Below, in pieces: positions 56,601-64,000 of a stretch of 64,000 nt of DNA. The stretch lies in NCBI RefSeq assembly GCF_011355085.1, contig NZ_VXCP01000026.1, positions 1-64,000 on the forward strand, read 5' to 3'. Source of the DNA: Pseudomonas akapageensis (GTDB taxonomy: Bacteria > Pseudomonadota > Gammaproteobacteria > Pseudomonadales > Pseudomonadaceae). Made by a program: the position numbers and the translations under genes. A model generated the notes under the pieces. That model was not told the origin of the DNA and ran no database searches. It saw only the letters and a list, made by a program, of their open reading frames with translations. Every line of letters begins with the position of its first letter. The stretch's first letter is position 1.

Positions 56601-57926
56601 ATGGACCTGTTTCGAAGTGATCCGATCGCCCAGCCCCTGGCCGCGCGCCTGCGCCCGGCCAACCTGGACGAATACGTAGGCCAGGAGCATCTGCTGGCAC
56701 GCGGCAAGCCCCTGCGTGAAGCGCTGGAGCAGGGCGCCCTGCATTCGATGATCTTCTGGGGGCCGCCCGGGGTCGGCAAGACCACCCTGGCGCGGTTGTT
56801 GGCCAAAGTCTCCGATGCGCACTTCGAAACAGTCTCGGCGGTGCTGGCCGGGGTCAAGGAAATTCGCCAGGCGGTCGAGATCGCCAAGCAGCAGGCCGGC
56901 CAGTACGGGCGCCGGACCATTCTGTTCGTCGATGAAGTCCACCGTTTCAACAAGTCCCAGCAGGATGCCTTTCTGCCCTATGTGGAAGACGGCACCCTGA
57001 TCTTCATCGGTGCGACTACCGAGAACCCCTCGTTCGAACTCAACAACGCGTTACTGTCGCGAGCGCGGGTGTACGTGCTCAAGAGCCTCGACGAAGCGGC
57101 CCTGCACAAGCTGGTGCAACGGGCGCTGAGCGAAGATCGCGGCCTGGGCAAGCGCCAGCTGAGCCTGGGCGACGAAGGCTTCAAGATGCTTCTGGCTGCG
57201 GCCGATGGCGATGGCCGGCGCCTGCTCAATCTGCTGGAAAACGCTTCGGACCTGGCCGAAGACGGCACGGAAATCGGCGTCGAGTTGCTGCAGAGCCTGC
57301 TCGGCGACACCCGTCGCCGTTTCGACAAGGGCGGCGAGGCCTTCTACGATCAGATCTCGGCGCTGCACAAATCCGTACGAGGCTCCAACCCTGATGGCGC
57401 ACTGTACTGGTTCGCGCGCATGCTCGACGGTGGCTGCGATCCGCTGTACATCGCCCGCCGGGTGGTGCGCATGGCCAGCGAAGACATCGGCAATGCCGAT
57501 CCGCGCGCCCTGAGCCTGTGCCTGGCCGCCTGGGATGTGCAGGAACGCCTGGGCAGCCCGGAAGGCGAGCTGGCCGTTTCCCAGGCCATCGTTTATCTGG
57601 CCTGTGCGCCGAAGAGCAACGCGGTGTACATGGGCTTCAAGGCCGCCATGCGCGATGCGGCCGAACACGGTTCGCTGGAAGTGCCCTTGCACCTGCGCAA
57701 CGCACCGACCAAGCTGATGAAGCAGCTGGGTTACGGCGAAGAATACCGTTATGCCCATGATGAGCCGGATGCCTATGCTGCCGGCGAAGACTATTTTCCA
57801 GATCAGCTCGAGCCACGGCAGTATTACCAGCCAGTGCCACGGGGCCTGGAGTTGAAGATCGGCGAGAAGCTCAGGCACCTGGCCGATTTGGACCGCAATA
57901 GCCCCCGGCAGCGGAGAAAATCTTGA
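56601..57926 (+). CDS. rarA: Replication-associated recombination protein RarA
   Basis: AAA+ ATPase of the clamp-loader/RuvB type acting at stalled forks; 441 residues. It has an N-terminal segment DPIAQPLAARLRPANLDEYVGQEHLL, Walker A GPPGVGKTTLA (about 54-64), Walker B ILFVDEVHRF, sensor 1 (FIGATTENPSFE) and the C-terminal tetramerisation domain (MGFKAAMRDA). It is cotranscribed with lolA and overlaps crcB by 4 bases. Confidence 0.97.
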   Translation: MDLFRSDPIAQPLAARLRPANLDEYVGQEHLLARGKPLREALEQGALHSMIFWGPPGVGKTTLARLLAKVSDAHFETVSAVLAGVKEIRQAVEIAKQQAGQYGRRTILFVDEVHRFNKSQQDAFLPYVEDGTLIFIGATTENPSFELNNALLSRARVYVLKSLDEAALHKLVQRALSEDRGLGKRQLSLGDEGFKMLLAAADGDGRRLLNLLENASDLAEDGTEIGVELLQSLLGDTRRRFDKGGEAFYDQISALHKSVRGSNPDGALYWFARMLDGGCDPLYIARRVVRMASEDIGNADPRALSLCLAAWDVQERLGSPEGELAVSQAIVYLACAPKSNAVYMGFKAAMRDAAEHGSLEVPLHLRNAPTKLMKQLGYGEEYRYAHDEPDAYAAGEDYFPDQLEPRQYYQPVPRGLELKIGEKLRHLADLDRNSPRQRRKS

Positions 57927-58297
57927 TACGGATTGTCATCGCCCTCTGCGTTGGAGGTGTTTCGGGCACGCTGCTACGCTTTGCCACGACCAATTGGGTC
58001 GCGTCGAACTGGCCACGGCACTTCTATGTCGGTACGCTGGCCGTTAATATTGTCGGCTGCCTCTTGATTGGCCTTCTTTACGGTCTTTTCCTGCTTCGTC
58101 CGGAAGTGCCCGTCGAGGTCCGTGCGGGCCTGATCGCGGGTTTTCTCGGCGGCTTGACCACTTTTTCATCCTTTTCACTGGATACGGTGCGCCTGCTTGA
58201 AAGCGGGCAAGTGCCTCTGGCACTCGGCTACACGGCCGTCAGCGTATTCGGCGGGCTGCTCGCGACCTGGGCCGGCCTGTCCCTGACCAAACTTTGA
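57923..58297 (+). CDS. crcB: Fluoride exporter CrcB/FluC
   Basis: Small inner-membrane fluoride channel working as an antiparallel dimer; 124 residues, four helices. Conserved features are GGVSGTLLRF near the N-terminus, Asn42 in GTLAVNIVGC, and GGLTTFSSFSLDT (about 77-88), which holds the Phe-box and Na+-site residues. It starts with TTG overlapping the rarA stop codon, with GGAG 7 bases before. No fluoride riboswitch is visible; the gene depends on readthrough from rarA. It lies 16 bases before serS. Confidence 0.93.
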   Translation: MIRIVIALCVGGVSGTLLRFATTNWVASNWPRHFYVGTLAVNIVGCLLIGLLYGLFLLRPEVPVEVRAGLIAGFLGGLTTFSSFSLDTVRLLESGQVPLALGYTAVSVFGGLLATWAGLSLTKL

Positions 58298-58313
58298 CAA
58301 ACGAGAGACCGAC

Positions 58314-59594
58314 ATGCTCGATTCCAAACTGTTGCGTAGCCAGCTCCAGGACGTAGCGGACCGCCTTGCATCCCGTGGCTTCAGCCTGGATGTGGCGCGC
58401 ATCGAAGCGCTGGAGAACCGTCGCAAGGACGTTCAGACCCGCACCGAACAGCTGCAGGCCGAACGCAACGCACGCTCCAAGTCCATCGGCCAGGCCAAGC
58501 AGCGCGGTGAAGACATCGCCCCGTTGATGGCGGACGTCGATCGCATGGCGGCCGAACTGAACACCGGCAAGGTCGAGCTGGACGCGATCCAGGCCGAGCT
58601 GGATTCGATCCTGCTGGGCATCCCCAACCTGCCGCACGAGTCGGTTCCGGTGGGTGAAGACGAAGAGGCCAACGTGGAAGTGCGCCGTTGGGGCACGCCG
58701 ACCACCTTCGACTTCCCGATCCAGGACCACGTCGCCCTGGGCGAGAAGTTCGGCTGGTTGGATTTCGAGACCGCGGCCAAGCTGTCCGGCGCCCGTTTCG
58801 CCTTGCTGCGCGGTCCGATTGCCCGTCTGCACCGCGCCCTGGCTCAGTTCATGATCAACCTGCACGTCAGCGAGCATGGTTACGAAGAGGCCTATACCCC
58901 GTACCTGGTCCAGGCGCCGGCGCTGCAAGGCACTGGCCAGTTGCCGAAATTCGAGGAAGACCTGTTCAAGATCAGCCGCGACGGCGAAGCCGACCTGTAC
59001 CTGATCCCGACCGCCGAAGTGTCGCTGACCAACATTGTTGCCGGCGAGATCCTCGACCCGAAACAGCTGCCACTCAAGCTGGTCGCGCACACGCCGTGCT
59101 TCCGCAGCGAAGCCGGCGCCTCGGGCCGCGATACCCGCGGCATGATTCGTCAGCACCAGTTCGACAAGGTCGAGATGGTCCAGATCGTCGAACCGGGCAA
59201 ATCCATGGAAGCCCTGGAAAGCCTGACCGCCAACGCCGAGCGAGTACTGCAGGCGCTGGAACTGCCATACCGCGTCCTGGCCCTGTGCACCGGCGACATG
59301 GGCTTCAGTGCGGTCAAGACCTACGACCTGGAAGTCTGGGTGCCAAGCCAGGACAAATACCGCGAGATCTCCTCGTGCTCCAACACCGGCGACTTCCAGG
59401 CTCGCCGCATGCAGGCGCGCTGGCGCAACCCGGAAACCGGCAAGCCAGAGCTGGTCCACACCCTCAATGGTTCTGGCCTGGCAGTTGGTCGTACCCTGGT
59501 TGCGGTGCTGGAGAACTACCAGCAGGCCGACGGCTCGATCCGCATTCCTGAAGTGCTCAAGCCTTACATGGGCGGCCTCGAGGTCATCGGTTAA
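58314..59594 (+). CDS. serS: Serine--tRNA ligase
   Basis: Class II aminoacyl-tRNA synthetase, 426 residues. The N-terminal coiled-coil arm (about 25-105) binds the long variable arm of tRNA-Ser. Motif 2 (TPCFRSEAGASGRDTRGMIRQHQFDKVE) and motif 3 (LNGSGLAVGRTLVAVLEN) are complete. ATP and Ser-AMP binding residues lie between them. It follows crcB by 16 bases and its stop overlaps the cysG ATG (TAATG). Confidence 0.98.
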   Translation: MLDSKLLRSQLQDVADRLASRGFSLDVARIEALENRRKDVQTRTEQLQAERNARSKSIGQAKQRGEDIAPLMADVDRMAAELNTGKVELDAIQAELDSILLGIPNLPHESVPVGEDEEANVEVRRWGTPTTFDFPIQDHVALGEKFGWLDFETAAKLSGARFALLRGPIARLHRALAQFMINLHVSEHGYEEAYTPYLVQAPALQGTGQLPKFEEDLFKISRDGEADLYLIPTAEVSLTNIVAGEILDPKQLPLKLVAHTPCFRSEAGASGRDTRGMIRQHQFDKVEMVQIVEPGKSMEALESLTANAERVLQALELPYRVLALCTGDMGFSAVKTYDLEVWVPSQDKYREISSCSNTGDFQARRMQARWRNPETGKPELVHTLNGSGLAVGRTLVAVLENYQQADGSIRIPEVLKPYMGGLEVIG

Positions 59595-60988
59595 TGGAGT
59601 TCCTGCCGCTGTTTCACAACCTGCGGGGCAGCCGCGTGCTGGTCGTGGGAGGCGGCGAGATTGCCTTGCGCAAATCTCGCCTGCTGGCCGACGCCGGTGC
59701 CGTACTGCGCGTGGTTGCGCCAGAGATCGAAGCGCAGCTTGAAAAGCTTGCAGGAAGCAGCGGCGGGGATGCCATTGTCCGCGGTTATCAGGAGGCCGAC
59801 CTCGACGGTTGCCAGCTGATCATTGCCGCCACCGATGACCAGGCGCTCAACGCCCGGGTCTCGGCCGATGCCCGGCGTCGTTGCGTACCGGTCAACGTGG
59901 TCGATGCGCCGGCGCTGTGCAGTGTGATCTTCCCGGCCATTGTCGACCGCTCGCCCCTGGTGGTGGCGGTCTCCAGCGGCGGGGACGCGCCGGTGCTGGC
60001 GCGCCTGATCCGGGCCAAGCTGGAAACCTGGATTCCTTCGGCCTATGGCGAGCTGGCCGGCCTGGCCGCACGCTTTCGTCGTCAGGTGAAAAGCCTGTAT
60101 CCGGACGTGACCCAGCGTCGGGCATTCTGGGAAGAAGTGTTCCAGGGCCCCATCGCCGACCGTCAACTGGCCGGGCGTGGTGAAGAAGCCGAGCGTTTGC
60201 TGGTCGATAAGATCAACGGCGCGCCACCCCATGCGCCCGGTGAGGTTTACCTGGTCGGCGCCGGTCCTGGCGATCCCGATCTGCTGACCTTCCGCGCCCT
60301 GCGCTTGATGCAGCAGGCCGATGTCGTGCTCTACGACCGTCTGGTGGCGCCGGCGATTCTCGAGTTGTGCCGTCGCGATGCCGAGCGTGTCTATGTCGGC
60401 AAGCGCCGCGCCGACCATGCCTTGCCTCAGGATCAGATCAACCAGCAATTGGTGGAACTGGCCAAGCAGGGCAAGCGCGTGCTGCGGCTCAAGGGTGGCG
60501 ACCCGTTCATCTTCGGCCGTGGTGGCGAGGAGATCGAAGAGCTGGCGGCCCAGGGCATTCCGTTCCAGGTGGTGCCGGGTATCACGGCGGCCAGCGGCTG
60601 CGCGGCTTATGCCGGGATTCCTCTGACCCACCGCGACTACGCCCAATCGGTGCGTTTCGTCACCGGCCACCTCAAGGACGGTACCAGCGATCTGCCCTGG
60701 AGCGACCTGGTGGCGCCGGCCCAGACCCTGGTGTTCTACATGGGGCTGATTGGTCTGCCGATCATCTGCGAACAGTTGATCAGGCACGGTCGTGCTGCCG
60801 ACACACCAGCGGCGTTGATCCAGCAGGGCACCACGGTCAACCAGCGCGTCTTTACCGGCACCCTGGCTGACCTGCCCAAGCTTGTGGCCGAGCATGAAGT
60901 GCATGCCCCGACCCTGGTGATCGTCGGCGAAGTGGTGCAACTTCGCGAGAAGCTGGCCTGGTTCGAAGGCGCTCAGCAGAGCGTCTGA
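59594..60988 (+). CDS. cysG: Siroheme synthase CysG
   Basis: Trifunctional enzyme making siroheme from uroporphyrinogen III, for sulfite and nitrite reductases; 464 residues. The N-terminal half (1-205) is the NAD-dependent dehydrogenase and ferrochelatase (CysGB), with VVGGGEIALRKSRLL as the Rossmann motif. The C-terminal half (about 215-464) is the SAM-dependent methyltransferase (CysGA), with YLVGAGPGDPDLLTFRA, VLRLKGGDPFIFGRGGEE and VVPGITAASGCAAYAGIPLTHR. It is the last gene of the ftsK-cysG run. Confidence 0.97.
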   Translation: MEFLPLFHNLRGSRVLVVGGGEIALRKSRLLADAGAVLRVVAPEIEAQLEKLAGSSGGDAIVRGYQEADLDGCQLIIAATDDQALNARVSADARRRCVPVNVVDAPALCSVIFPAIVDRSPLVVAVSSGGDAPVLARLIRAKLETWIPSAYGELAGLAARFRRQVKSLYPDVTQRRAFWEEVFQGPIADRQLAGRGEEAERLLVDKINGAPPHAPGEVYLVGAGPGDPDLLTFRALRLMQQADVVLYDRLVAPAILELCRRDAERVYVGKRRADHALPQDQINQQLVELAKQGKRVLRLKGGDPFIFGRGGEEIEELAAQGIPFQVVPGITAASGCAAYAGIPLTHRDYAQSVRFVTGHLKDGTSDLPWSDLVAPAQTLVFYMGLIGLPIICEQLIRHGRAADTPAALIQQGTTVNQRVFTGTLADLPKLVAEHEVHAPTLVIVGEVVQLREKLAWFEGAQQSV

Positions 60989-60998
60989 AAAAAGGTTC

Positions 60999-61022
60999 GG
61001 TGCAGCCTTGCGGGCTGCACCT
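60999..61022 (+). terminator. Terminator downstream of cysG
   Basis: Stem GGTGCAGCC/GGCTGCACC with a short loop, 11 bases after the cysG stop. The tail (TGTCTTTC) is only moderately T-rich. The opposite gene ends about 20 bases away. Confidence 0.65.
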
Positions 61023-61041
61023 GTCTTTCAGGCCCTGTCTT

Positions 61042-61290
61042 TCAGAACAGGGCTTTTCCCTTGTCCAATTGCTGATCGACCAACCATTTGCCATGGGCGA
61101 TGGAGGCGTGTACGGCCTTGTCTCGCTCGGACAGGAAGGCCATTTTTATCGGCAGCGGCAAGCGCCGGCTGGTGTGGCCTTCTGGATCGGTGATCAGGCA
61201 ACCGCCGGCCCAGGGTGTCGGAATGCCGGGGTGTTCTTCGACGTAAGGCGTGATGGTGTAGTTGCGATGGACACAGTGAAGGGTGTTCAT
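61042..61290 (-). CDS. Small protein of unknown function
   Basis: An 82-residue soluble protein that I do not recognise by family. It has GAGG 8-9 bases before the ATG at 61290, codon use like its neighbours, no signal peptide and no membrane span. A proline/glycine-rich middle (PTPWAGGCLITDPEGHTSRRLPLP) and two Cys residues (about positions 6 and 32) are its only notable features. It converges on cysG and diverges from the cytochrome gene. A longer frame to 61398 has no ribosome binding site. Confidence 0.6.
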   Translation of the reverse strand: MNTLHCVHRNYTITPYVEEHPGIPTPWAGGCLITDPEGHTSRRLPLPIKMAFLSERDKAVHASIAHGKWLVDQQLDKGKALF

Positions 61291-61538
61291 GGGATCAACC
61301 TCGCTGTTGTTCAGGGCAGTCAGTGGCCCTGGGGAGTTCCTCTGAAGATCGTCCTGTGGACCGATGGTTCCATGAATATGCCCGTTGTAACACAGCATGG
61401 CGAAACCGAGGCTCGGGCCGACGAAATGCCGTTGGGGAGGCTTGGCAGTTTTGCCAATAAAACTGGCAGGCAGGAAAAGACGTTACACGCAATATGTGGC
61501 AAGAATCTGAACGTCAGTAAACTTTGGGTAGTACGTTC

Positions 61539-61949
61539 ATGTTCAGCAATAATAAAAAGCGCAATCGCACACTCTTCCTGGCCAGCTTCAGCGCCTTCGC
61601 CCTGTTCAACGGCGCGCTGGCCATGGCCGCCGATTGCGCGCCTGCCCAGGTGGAAAAGGGCAGCCAGGTGTTCGCTGGCGAATGCTCGGTCTGCCACTCC
61701 ACGAAAGAGGGCGAGACCGTCATGGGCCCGAGCCTGCACGGCGTGGTGGGGCGTACCTCAGGCTCGCTGGCAGGTTTCAGCTACTCCCAGGCCATGAAGA
61801 CCAAGGCGGTGAAGTGGGAGGCCGAGACGATCGATCAGTTCATCGGTCAGCCCCAGAGCTACGTGCCAGGCACCTATATGCCGTACATGGGGCTGGCCAG
61901 TGCGCCGGATCGTGAGGCGGTGGGGTGCTTCCTCGCCAAGCAAGGCTGA
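61539..61949 (+). CDS. Class I c-type cytochrome
   Basis: Exported small cytochrome c of 136 residues. The signal peptide covers about 1-31 (ending MAA). Haem attachment is Cys49-S-V-Cys52-His53 and the probable axial Met is Met114 in PGTYMPYMGL. Cys33 and Cys130 bracket the mature domain and could form a disulfide. It resembles mitochondrial-type c2 cytochromes in length (about 105 mature residues). The ATG at 61539 is preferred to a TTG 15 bases earlier. The electron partners are not evident; no oxidase or dehydrogenase gene is adjacent. Confidence 0.85.
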   Translation: MFSNNKKRNRTLFLASFSAFALFNGALAMAADCAPAQVEKGSQVFAGECSVCHSTKEGETVMGPSLHGVVGRTSGSLAGFSYSQAMKTKAVKWEAETIDQFIGQPQSYVPGTYMPYMGLASAPDREAVGCFLAKQG

Positions 61950-61964
61950 TCGAGGCGGCAAGTT

Positions 61965-62075
61965 TGCGGCCGCTTCGCGCCCGAGCGCAGCCTGCGGCAG
62001 CGGCTACAACGACCGCGTCAGGCCGAACACTTGTAGCCGCTGCCGCCAGGCTGCGCTCGGGCGCGCAGCGGCCGC
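61965..62075. repeat. Inverted REP pair (REPIN-like) abutting the oprD-type stop codon
   Basis: The left arm (61965-62009) and right arm (62031-62075) are near-perfect inverted copies containing GCGGCCGC..CGCGC.CGAGCGCAGCCTG and GCAGCGGCTACAA, separated by a 21-base spacer. The arms match the pair at 28382-28486. The right arm ends 4 bases before the porin stop codon. Confidence 0.85.
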
Positions 62076-62079
62076 AATG

Positions 62080-63354
62080 TCACCAAAGCCTGATCATGTA
62101 ACTCAACATCACCCGATCCTCGCTCGAATCGCGCTGATAATTGCTTTTGACTTGCGCATTGCGCCAGCGCAGAGATACGTCCTTGAACCGGCCGCTCTGC
62201 ACCGTGTAGCCCAGGTCGATATCACGCTCCCACTCGCGGCCCTCACCGGCAAATCCTTTGATCTGCGCCTGATCCCCCTTGGCATAGCGTGTCGAAAACA
62301 ACAGCCCCGGTACACCGAGGCTGGCGAAGTCGTACGCATAACGCGCATGCCAGGCGCGCTCTCGGGTCTGGGAGAAGTTGTTCAACTGATATTCGGTGAA
62401 CAGGTAGCTGGAGGTCCCGTCGACGTAGGTAAAGGCGGTATCACCAGACTGTTTCTGATAGCCCCCACCCAGCGAATGACCCTGCCAGTTGTACGTCAGC
62501 CGGGTACTGAGTGCCTGGTTATTGACCTCGCCGGCCAGCCCCGAGCCATTTTTACCGGCGTCGAAATAGCGGACTTCACTCTTCAGTGAACCAGGGCCCA
62601 GTTTCAGGCCATGCTTGAGGCCGATGAAGCTCTGCTCGTAGATGTCCTGCAATTGCGCGTAGTGGTAGCTGCCAATCAGATCCGGGGTGATCTGGTAGTC
62701 AGCGCCGGCAAAACGGAACTCGTCACTCCTGGCGGCGCTTTTGTAGCTGCGATTCTGGCCGGTAAGGCCAAGCTTTTCATAGTTGGTCGAATCTCGCTGC
62801 TTGACCCGATCGATTTCACCCAGGCGCAGGTTCAAGCCCTCGATGTCGTTGGACGTGATCTGGGCGCCCTCGAAGGTCTGGGGGAACAGCCGGCTGGTGT
62901 TGGGTTGCAGCACCGGCAGGTCTGGCAGCAGTTGACCTGCTCGCAGCTCGCTCCTGGCAAGGCGTGCCTTGGCGGTCAGGCCCAGCTTGGCGTAGTCGTC
63001 ATGGGCGCGTCTGGCATAACCGGGCTTGCCCGGGCCGGCCTTGGCCTCGCGTGACAACAGGCCTGTGCCGGAGCGTTCGGGGCTGGAGTCGAGCTTCAGC
63101 CCGAGCATGCCGACTGCATCCAGGCCGAATCCGACCGTGCCCTCCGTAAAACCCGATTGCAGATTCAGTAGAAAGCCCTGGGCCCACTCTTCACGTCTGG
63201 ATTGACCGGTGTTTTCGCGGTAGTCGCGATTGAAGTAGTAGTTCTTCGATTCCAGTGTGGCCTTGCTGTCACTGATCAAGTCAGCCTGGGCCAGTATTGG
63301 CAGCAAGCCCGTGCCTCCGATAAGACCGAGGTTGCGGGCGAGAGTGTGCTTCAT
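62080..63354 (-). CDS. OprD-family outer-membrane porin
   Basis: Substrate-specific porin of 424 residues. It has a signal peptide (about 1-24, ending AQA) and the family's N-terminal DLISDSKATLESKNYYFNRDYRE segment. An 18-strand barrel follows with typical phrases (QSGFTEGTVGFGLDAVGMLGLKLDSS, HDDYAKLGLTAKAR, YAYDFASLGVPGLLFSTRYAKGD). The last strand ends MIRLW, with an aromatic C-terminal residue. The start at 63354 has GGAG 7 bases upstream; an ATG four codons earlier is an alternative. OprD paralogues take basic amino acids, aromatic acids and other small organics; the substrate cannot be read here, and no catabolic genes are adjacent. Confidence 0.93.
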   Translation of the reverse strand: MKHTLARNLGLIGGTGLLPILAQADLISDSKATLESKNYYFNRDYRENTGQSRREEWAQGFLLNLQSGFTEGTVGFGLDAVGMLGLKLDSSPERSGTGLLSREAKAGPGKPGYARRAHDDYAKLGLTAKARLARSELRAGQLLPDLPVLQPNTSRLFPQTFEGAQITSNDIEGLNLRLGEIDRVKQRDSTNYEKLGLTGQNRSYKSAARSDEFRFAGADYQITPDLIGSYHYAQLQDIYEQSFIGLKHGLKLGPGSLKSEVRYFDAGKNGSGLAGEVNNQALSTRLTYNWQGHSLGGGYQKQSGDTAFTYVDGTSSYLFTEYQLNNFSQTRERAWHARYAYDFASLGVPGLLFSTRYAKGDQAQIKGFAGEGREWERDIDLGYTVQSGRFKDVSLRWRNAQVKSNYQRDSSEDRVMLSYMIRLW

Positions 63355-63560
63355 GATGCGCTCCATCAGGTAACCATGTTGTTCTTGGGGTTGTTGTTGG
63401 GCATGGTTTTGCCGTGGAGGCATTCTGGGCACTCGGGAGGTGCCCGGGATGTAGCTGGCTTCCGGTTCGAGCGTCAGACCCGTCCGGCTTTATCGGCAAG
63501 GCCGGAAAGCGCTGCATTCGCGCGCTTCCGGCGGACATTAGAGGTGATCGTTGCTGCGCG

Positions 63561-64000
63561 TCAGGTGCTTGGCAGCAGCGAAGAGTGGTGGCTGCTGATG
63601 AGCCATTTCGCCCCATCCCAGCGATAGGTGAAGGAGTAGCGGGCTTTCACCTCTTCGCCAGTGGTATCGAAACGAAAGGTATAGAGCCCCGCATGCACGG
63701 CGCTGTTGCAACCCACCTGAACGTAGCTGCTGTCGAGGCTGCCCACTGGCCGTTTCTTGAGAAAGTGCTGGAAATAATCGACTTTTTCCTCGCGTGTCAG
63801 GCGGGGTGTTTTCGACACGGTCGGCAGCAGCAAGGAATCGGTTGCATAGAGGGCTGCCACTTGCTCGGCATTGCCGCTTTTCAGTGTCTCGTTCCAGCGC
63901 TCGAAGAGTGCCACAACCTGTTGTTGGCTGACTGGCTGGCACTGCATCGCCTCGGCCTGGGCCGTACTGATGCCGAGCGCGGCTAAAGCAGACAAAAGAG
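63561..64000 (-). CDS. SnoaL-like/NTF2-fold protein (SgcJ/EcaC type), partial
   Basis: The 5' end of this gene is cut by the window; about 145 residues are present. The visible N-terminus (SALAALGISTAQAEA) looks like the end of a signal peptide, so the mature protein is probably periplasmic. The body has the NTF2-like pattern of the SgcJ/DUF4440 group: VALFERWNETLKSGNAEQVAALYATDSLLLPT, then a helix with EEKVDYFQHFL and C-terminal strands ARYSFTYRWDGAKWLISSHHSS. Such proteins often lack a known activity. The gene converges on nothing and reads toward the porin promoter region. Confidence 0.75.
   Translation of the reverse strand, partial: LLSALAALGISTAQAEAMQCQPVSQQQVVALFERWNETLKSGNAEQVAALYATDSLLLPTVSKTPRLTREEKVDYFQHFLKKRPVGSLDSSYVQVGCNSAVHAGLYTFRFDTTGEEVKARYSFTYRWDGAKWLISSHHSSLLPST

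Noticed and set aside
57880..57922. A fluoride riboswitch controlling crcB
   Set aside because: crcB starts inside the end of rarA, leaving no room for the aptamer, and no GGCGAUGG/CCGCC-type core is visible nearby.
1..64000. CRISPR arrays, prophage genes, IS elements or tRNA genes
   Set aside because: No regularly spaced direct repeats, transposase or integrase motifs, or tRNA-like sequences were found. The only repeats are palindromic intergenic elements and two coding tandem repeats.

Overview
The window is a piece of a Pseudomonas chromosome, most like the P. fluorescens/P. putida side of the genus. The evidence is a fused nuoCD inside a complete 13-gene nuo operon, both isocitrate dehydrogenases (monomeric idh and dimeric icd) divergently arranged, and the run cysG-serS-crcB-rarA-lolA-ftsK-trxB-aat-bpt-infA-clpA-clpS-cspD-icd-idh. 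From memory, the backbone order matches P. aeruginosa PAO1 from about PA2611 to PA2666, interrupted by accessory genes. No phage, IS element, tRNA or CRISPR array was seen.

Layout. (1) 1-2.9 kb: the 3' end of an rRNA operon (5S rRNA), a palindromic repeat element, queD, a small lipoprotein and a patatin-like phospholipase. (2) 3.0-9.5 kb: a signalling block with two tandem PepSY proteins, an OmpR-type regulator and its kinase (positional orthologues of BqsR/BqsS, also called CarR/CarS), a dCache chemoreceptor (positional orthologue of TlpQ/McpU) and a Na+/H+-antiporter-family permease. A near-match to the published BqsR box lies just upstream of the first PepSY gene. (3) 9.7-12.9 kb: an AI-2E-family permease and a TonB-dependent receptor. 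(4) 13.0-28.0 kb: nuoA-N on the minus strand, encoding respiratory complex I. (5) 28.0-29.6 kb: an accessory islet with a REP pair and an orphan RHS-core protein carrying a Ser-Gly microsatellite. (6) 29.6-37.9 kb: aceA, a mini-secretin-domain protein, a GNAT, roxA, purB, hflD, mnmA and a Nudix hydrolase. (7) 38.0-42.9 kb: a 1,621-residue protein resembling the DUF6543 'dermonecrotic toxin domain' family, inserted between the Nudix gene and idh. (8) 43-53 kb: idh/icd, cspD/clpS-clpA, infA, bpt, aat and trxB, which covers the isocitrate node and much of the N-degron pathway. (9) 53.4-61 kb: ftsK-lolA-rarA-crcB-serS-cysG, a tightly packed plus-strand run. (10) 61-64 kb: a small unknown protein, a cytochrome c, a REP pair, an OprD-type porin and a SnoaL-like protein cut by the window edge.

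How it works together. aceA, icd and idh form the branch point between the TCA cycle and the glyoxylate shunt, and nuo takes the NADH. ClpS, ClpA, Bpt and Aat are N-end-rule components. BqsRS, PepSY, the chemoreceptor and the permease look like one environment-sensing neighbourhood.

The points most worth a second look are the giant toxin-like protein, the orphan RHS protein with its hexanucleotide repeat, the BqsR-type box, and a palindrome plus promoter far upstream of aceA that overlaps a possible 37-codon ORF. Homology calls rest on recognition of motifs and gene order, not on database searches.
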